From positions 1 through 7,089 of the forward strand of contig JAITAW010000048.1 in the NCBI GenBank assembly GCA_031283905.1: a DNA stretch of 7,089 nucleotides, written 5' to 3'. The first letter of the stretch is position 1, and each line of letters starts with the position of its first letter. The notes under the pieces are model-generated. The model was not told the origin of the DNA. It saw nothing but the letters and a program-made list of their open reading frames with translations, and ran no database searches. This document shows, one piece after another, positions 5,650 to 7,089 of this stretch. This DNA is from Treponema sp. (lineage in GTDB: Bacteria > Spirochaetota > Spirochaetia > Treponematales > Breznakiellaceae). Both the position numbers and the translations under genes were made by a program.

Positions 5650-6378
5650 ATGAATTATCATTTTTTACGGACACTGATCGCTACATTTGTTTTGGCTATG
5701 GCGTTAATTGGCTGTGCAAGTAATAAGGCCATTTCCACGGATGAAAGCATCGGGTTAAAGGCTGAGAATACACCAGAAGGAATTGTCTTTACTTTTGATC
5801 ATATTCCATCAGAAACAACCCGAATGTTTATACATTTAACGGAAGCAGTGGAAGGGGCTAACGTTATTCCAGTATTTACAGACATCCGAGGGACACTATT
5901 AGATCAGGTGAAGGAAAAAGGCAAAGTCGTATGTCCTTTTGTGCGGAATGGACACCATTACTTAATTGCTGTTTCTATTGATACTGGGAATAATGAAAAT
6001 TGGGTAGATGCTGAAATAACCGCAGGTAATGGCATTTATACGCTTAATGAAATTGACCTTGAATTGAATGAAGCTCAAACAGGGGTAACGCTTTCGGCAG
6101 AACCGGTATTTTCTGCTGATGTACAATATGCCTCCCCAAAATTTGAATATGTGGTTACCGTAAAGGTAGATAATGGTTCAATTGGGTATGGCGAACAACT
6201 GGAAGATGAATTGGCATGGGAATTTATACCCGGAATAGTTGAAGGTTTTAAGAGAGACAATATACAGGTAAACGGCAATTCACCTGCTTATGTTACTGCA
6301 TATTGTAAAATCAACTATGGTGATTTATTATGGACAGTAGGGATTGTAAACAGTAAAGAATTTTTGGTATCCCTATGA
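5650..6378 (+). CDS. Predicted lipoprotein of unknown function, cassette-borne
   Basis: A 242-residue protein with a classic lipoprotein signal: MNYHFLRT, a hydrophobic core LIATFVLAMALI, and lipobox LIGC with the lipidated cysteine at residue 22. The mature part is acidic, has no further membrane segment, and looks rich in beta strands (IVFTFDHI, FEYVVTVKVDNG, AYVTAYCKINYG, LLWTVGIV). It is therefore probably an envelope-anchored soluble domain on the periplasmic or outer surface. I recognise no domain. ATG 5650 has GGGAGG 8 nt upstream. An ATG 24 bases earlier lies inside the promoter and is rejected. The gene has its own promoter and terminator and sits alone between two putative cassette recombination sites. 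Its A+T-rich composition differs from that of trpE and trpG. Expression and lipidation are likely; function is unknown. Confidence 0.9.
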   Translation: MNYHFLRTLIATFVLAMALIGCASNKAISTDESIGLKAENTPEGIVFTFDHIPSETTRMFIHLTEAVEGANVIPVFTDIRGTLLDQVKEKGKVVCPFVRNGHHYLIAVSIDTGNNENWVDAEITAGNGIYTLNEIDLELNEAQTGVTLSAEPVFSADVQYASPKFEYVVTVKVDNGSIGYGEQLEDELAWEFIPGIVEGFKRDNIQVNGNSPAYVTAYCKINYGDLLWTVGIVNSKEFLVSL

Positions 6379-6400
6379 AAATAAACGATACCATTGGCAG

Positions 6401-6423
6401 GGCGGTTTTACCGCCTTTTTTTT
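6401..6423 (+). terminator. Intrinsic terminator of the lipoprotein gene
   Basis: GGCGGT (6401-6406) pairs with ACCGCC (6410-6415) around a TTT loop and is followed by eight T (6416-6423). It lies 22 bases after the stop codon. This is a textbook rho-independent terminator inside the cassette. Confidence 0.92.
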
Positions 6424-6499
6424 GTATTATGGGGTATACTATTGTAAAATATTTTTATAAGAAATAATGGTATAAAAATGTAGTGTACAGGTGCACGGC

Positions 6500-6672
6500 A
6501 TATAACAGGACTGTATACGCTTCGCCGCCGTAGGCGGCTCGGGCTGCGTTCACCTAGGATTCCGCTACGTTCCATTCCCACGGCTCACTACGCCACAGTT
6601 TGTCGGCCCTAAAATGCTACGCATTTTTCTATTCGGGCCGCCAAACCGTCGTAAACAGCCGGAACGTTATAC
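6500..6672 (+). other. attC-like site, 173 bp, with nested hairpins
   Basis: The outer boxes are R'' ATATAAC (6500-6506) and R' GTTATAC (6666-6672), close to RYYYAAC and GTTRRRY with one deviation each. The inner boxes are L'' CTGTATACG (6511-6519) and L' CGTAAACAG (6650-6658), complementary at 8 of 9 positions. The R-L spacers differ (4 and 7 nt), giving the unpaired asymmetry typical of attC. The variable part holds GCCGCC/GGCGGC (6524-6538), GTTTG/CAAAC (6598-6602, 6642-6646) stacked on CGGCCC/GGGCCG (6604-6609, 6635-6640), and inside these AAAATGC/GCATTTT (6611-6627). It is longer than most attC sites. I recall treponemal cassette arrays having large sites of this sort, but this is unverified. 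Confidence 0.68.
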
Positions 6673-6701
6673 GACATTTTTTTAGCCCCAATTTATCGTC
6701 G

Positions 6702-6723
6702 CAGGCGCCATCCGTGGCGCCTG
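6702..6723 (-). terminator. GC-rich hairpin just past the TetR-like gene, possible terminator
   Basis: CAGGCGCCA (6702-6710) and TGGCGCCTG (6715-6723) form a perfect 9-bp stem with a 4-nt loop, 13 bases beyond the stop of the minus-strand regulator gene. There is no T-run on the minus side, so termination would be weak or factor-dependent. It may simply protect the 3' end. Confidence 0.45.
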
Positions 6724-6736
6724 AAATTTATAATAC

Positions 6737-7089
6737 TTATTTGAAAAATACAAACGGGTTGGCAAGAAACTCCCGATCAGCCATGTTTGTAATAAATGTA
6801 CTATACATTTCACTTAATTTTTCCGGGCTTTCTTTCATTTCAGTTGAAAACCATAATAAAACCGTGTTGTATATTGCCCCTGCGTACCAATAAATCCTGT
6901 AGCGGTCTTCAACCGATAAGGCATTATCTTCCGAAATCGGTTTGAAAAAATCATTGAGTTCATCTAAAACAAGATGGGTTAAACCGTGTTTATGGATTAA
7001 CAAAAATTCTCTTTTGTATTTTATATAATACGCCAATAGTTTCTGAAGATGGCTTTTGAATGAAGCGGTTTTATCATATACAAGCCTAT
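6737..7089 (-). CDS. TetR/AcrR-family regulator, C-terminal part (5' end outside window)
   Basis: The minus-strand frame is open from the right edge to TAA at 6739-6737, giving the last 116 residues. No start lies in the window; the in-frame TTG at 7036 is internal, since coding-like sequence (LVYDKTASFKSHLQKL) continues upstream of it. The visible part is all helical and resembles the ligand-binding and dimerisation domain of TetR proteins of the TetR_C_8 kind. The pattern is YYIKYKREFLLI, then a DELNDFF helix, then RYRIYWYAGAIYNTVLLW, then MKESPEKLSEMYSTFI. The DNA-binding helix-turn-helix is outside the window. The gene lies to the right of the attC-like site and runs against the cassette direction. 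It is A+T-rich like the lipoprotein gene. Confidence 0.7.
   Translation of the reverse strand, partial: RLVYDKTASFKSHLQKLLAYYIKYKREFLLIHKHGLTHLVLDELNDFFKPISEDNALSVEDRYRIYWYAGAIYNTVLLWFSTEMKESPEKLSEMYSTFITNMADREFLANPFVFFK

Larger units (their letters stand above)
5548..6666 (+). mobile_element. Putative integron gene cassette carrying a lipoprotein gene
   Basis: The unit of 1119 bp holds one gene in the direction expected for a cassette, followed by an attC-like site whose cleavage point is G6666/T6667. The first bases after the left core (TTATATGCCATGCACC) are the reverse complement of the bases leading into the attC R'' box (6490-6506), 16 of 17 matching. In integron cassettes the two ends derive from one circle and pair in this way. 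There is no transposase and no target duplication that I can see, which argues against an insertion sequence. The cassette gene is visibly richer in A+T than trpEG, in keeping with transfer. Confidence 0.65.

Noticed and set aside
5547..6506. Reading the 17-bp inverted repeats (5547-5563 and 6490-6506) as the ends of an insertion sequence or MITE
   Set aside because: No transposase lies between them and I see no target duplication. The right copy continues into R and L boxes and a cleavage core 160 bases further on, which fits a cassette better.

Overview
The window looks like a chromosomal segment of a spirochaete, most likely a Treponema of intermediate G+C content. The hints are the mix of gene families, a spirochaetal-type lipoprotein, and related intergenic hairpins of a kind I remember from treponemes. 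Species assignment is inference only. Genes are well spaced, and several intergenic stretches hold what look like decayed coding frames.

Layout. (1) 1-998, minus: 5' part of a ClC-type chloride/proton antiporter that runs off the left edge. (2) 999-2080: no intact recognisable gene. A plus-strand glycosyltransferase C-terminal remnant lies at about 1088-1252, and a frameshifted minus-strand gene at 1376-1753 is preceded by a small ORF (1750-1938) that overlaps it by GTGA. (3) 2172-2624, minus: fructose/PtsN-type PTS EIIA whose promoter predicts a leaderless mRNA. (4) 2645-3180: a hairpin repeat, a 37-codon ORF with a strong ribosome binding site, and eroded frames. (5) 3181-5255, minus: trpE-trpG, coupled by an ATGA overlap, encode both anthranilate synthase subunits. 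Two well-formed promoters precede trpE, and the -35 box of the proximal one lies inside a 13-bp dyad. No trpD follows. (6) 5397-5478: two strong hairpins separate the trp operon from the next region.

(7) 5548-6666 is the most interesting part. It has the properties of an integron gene cassette: a single lipoprotein gene with its own promoter and terminator, followed by a 173-bp attC-like site with nested hairpins. The cassette's left end (5547-5563) is complementary to the outer flank of the attC-like site (6490-6506) at 16 of 17 positions, as expected if both ends come from one circular cassette. No integrase gene is in the window. (8) 6737-7089, minus: C-terminal part of a TetR-family regulator, either in the next cassette in reverse orientation or just outside the array.

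Functionally, trpE and trpG act together on chorismate and glutamine to make anthranilate. The antiporter, the EIIA protein, the cassette lipoprotein and the regulator have no visible link to them.
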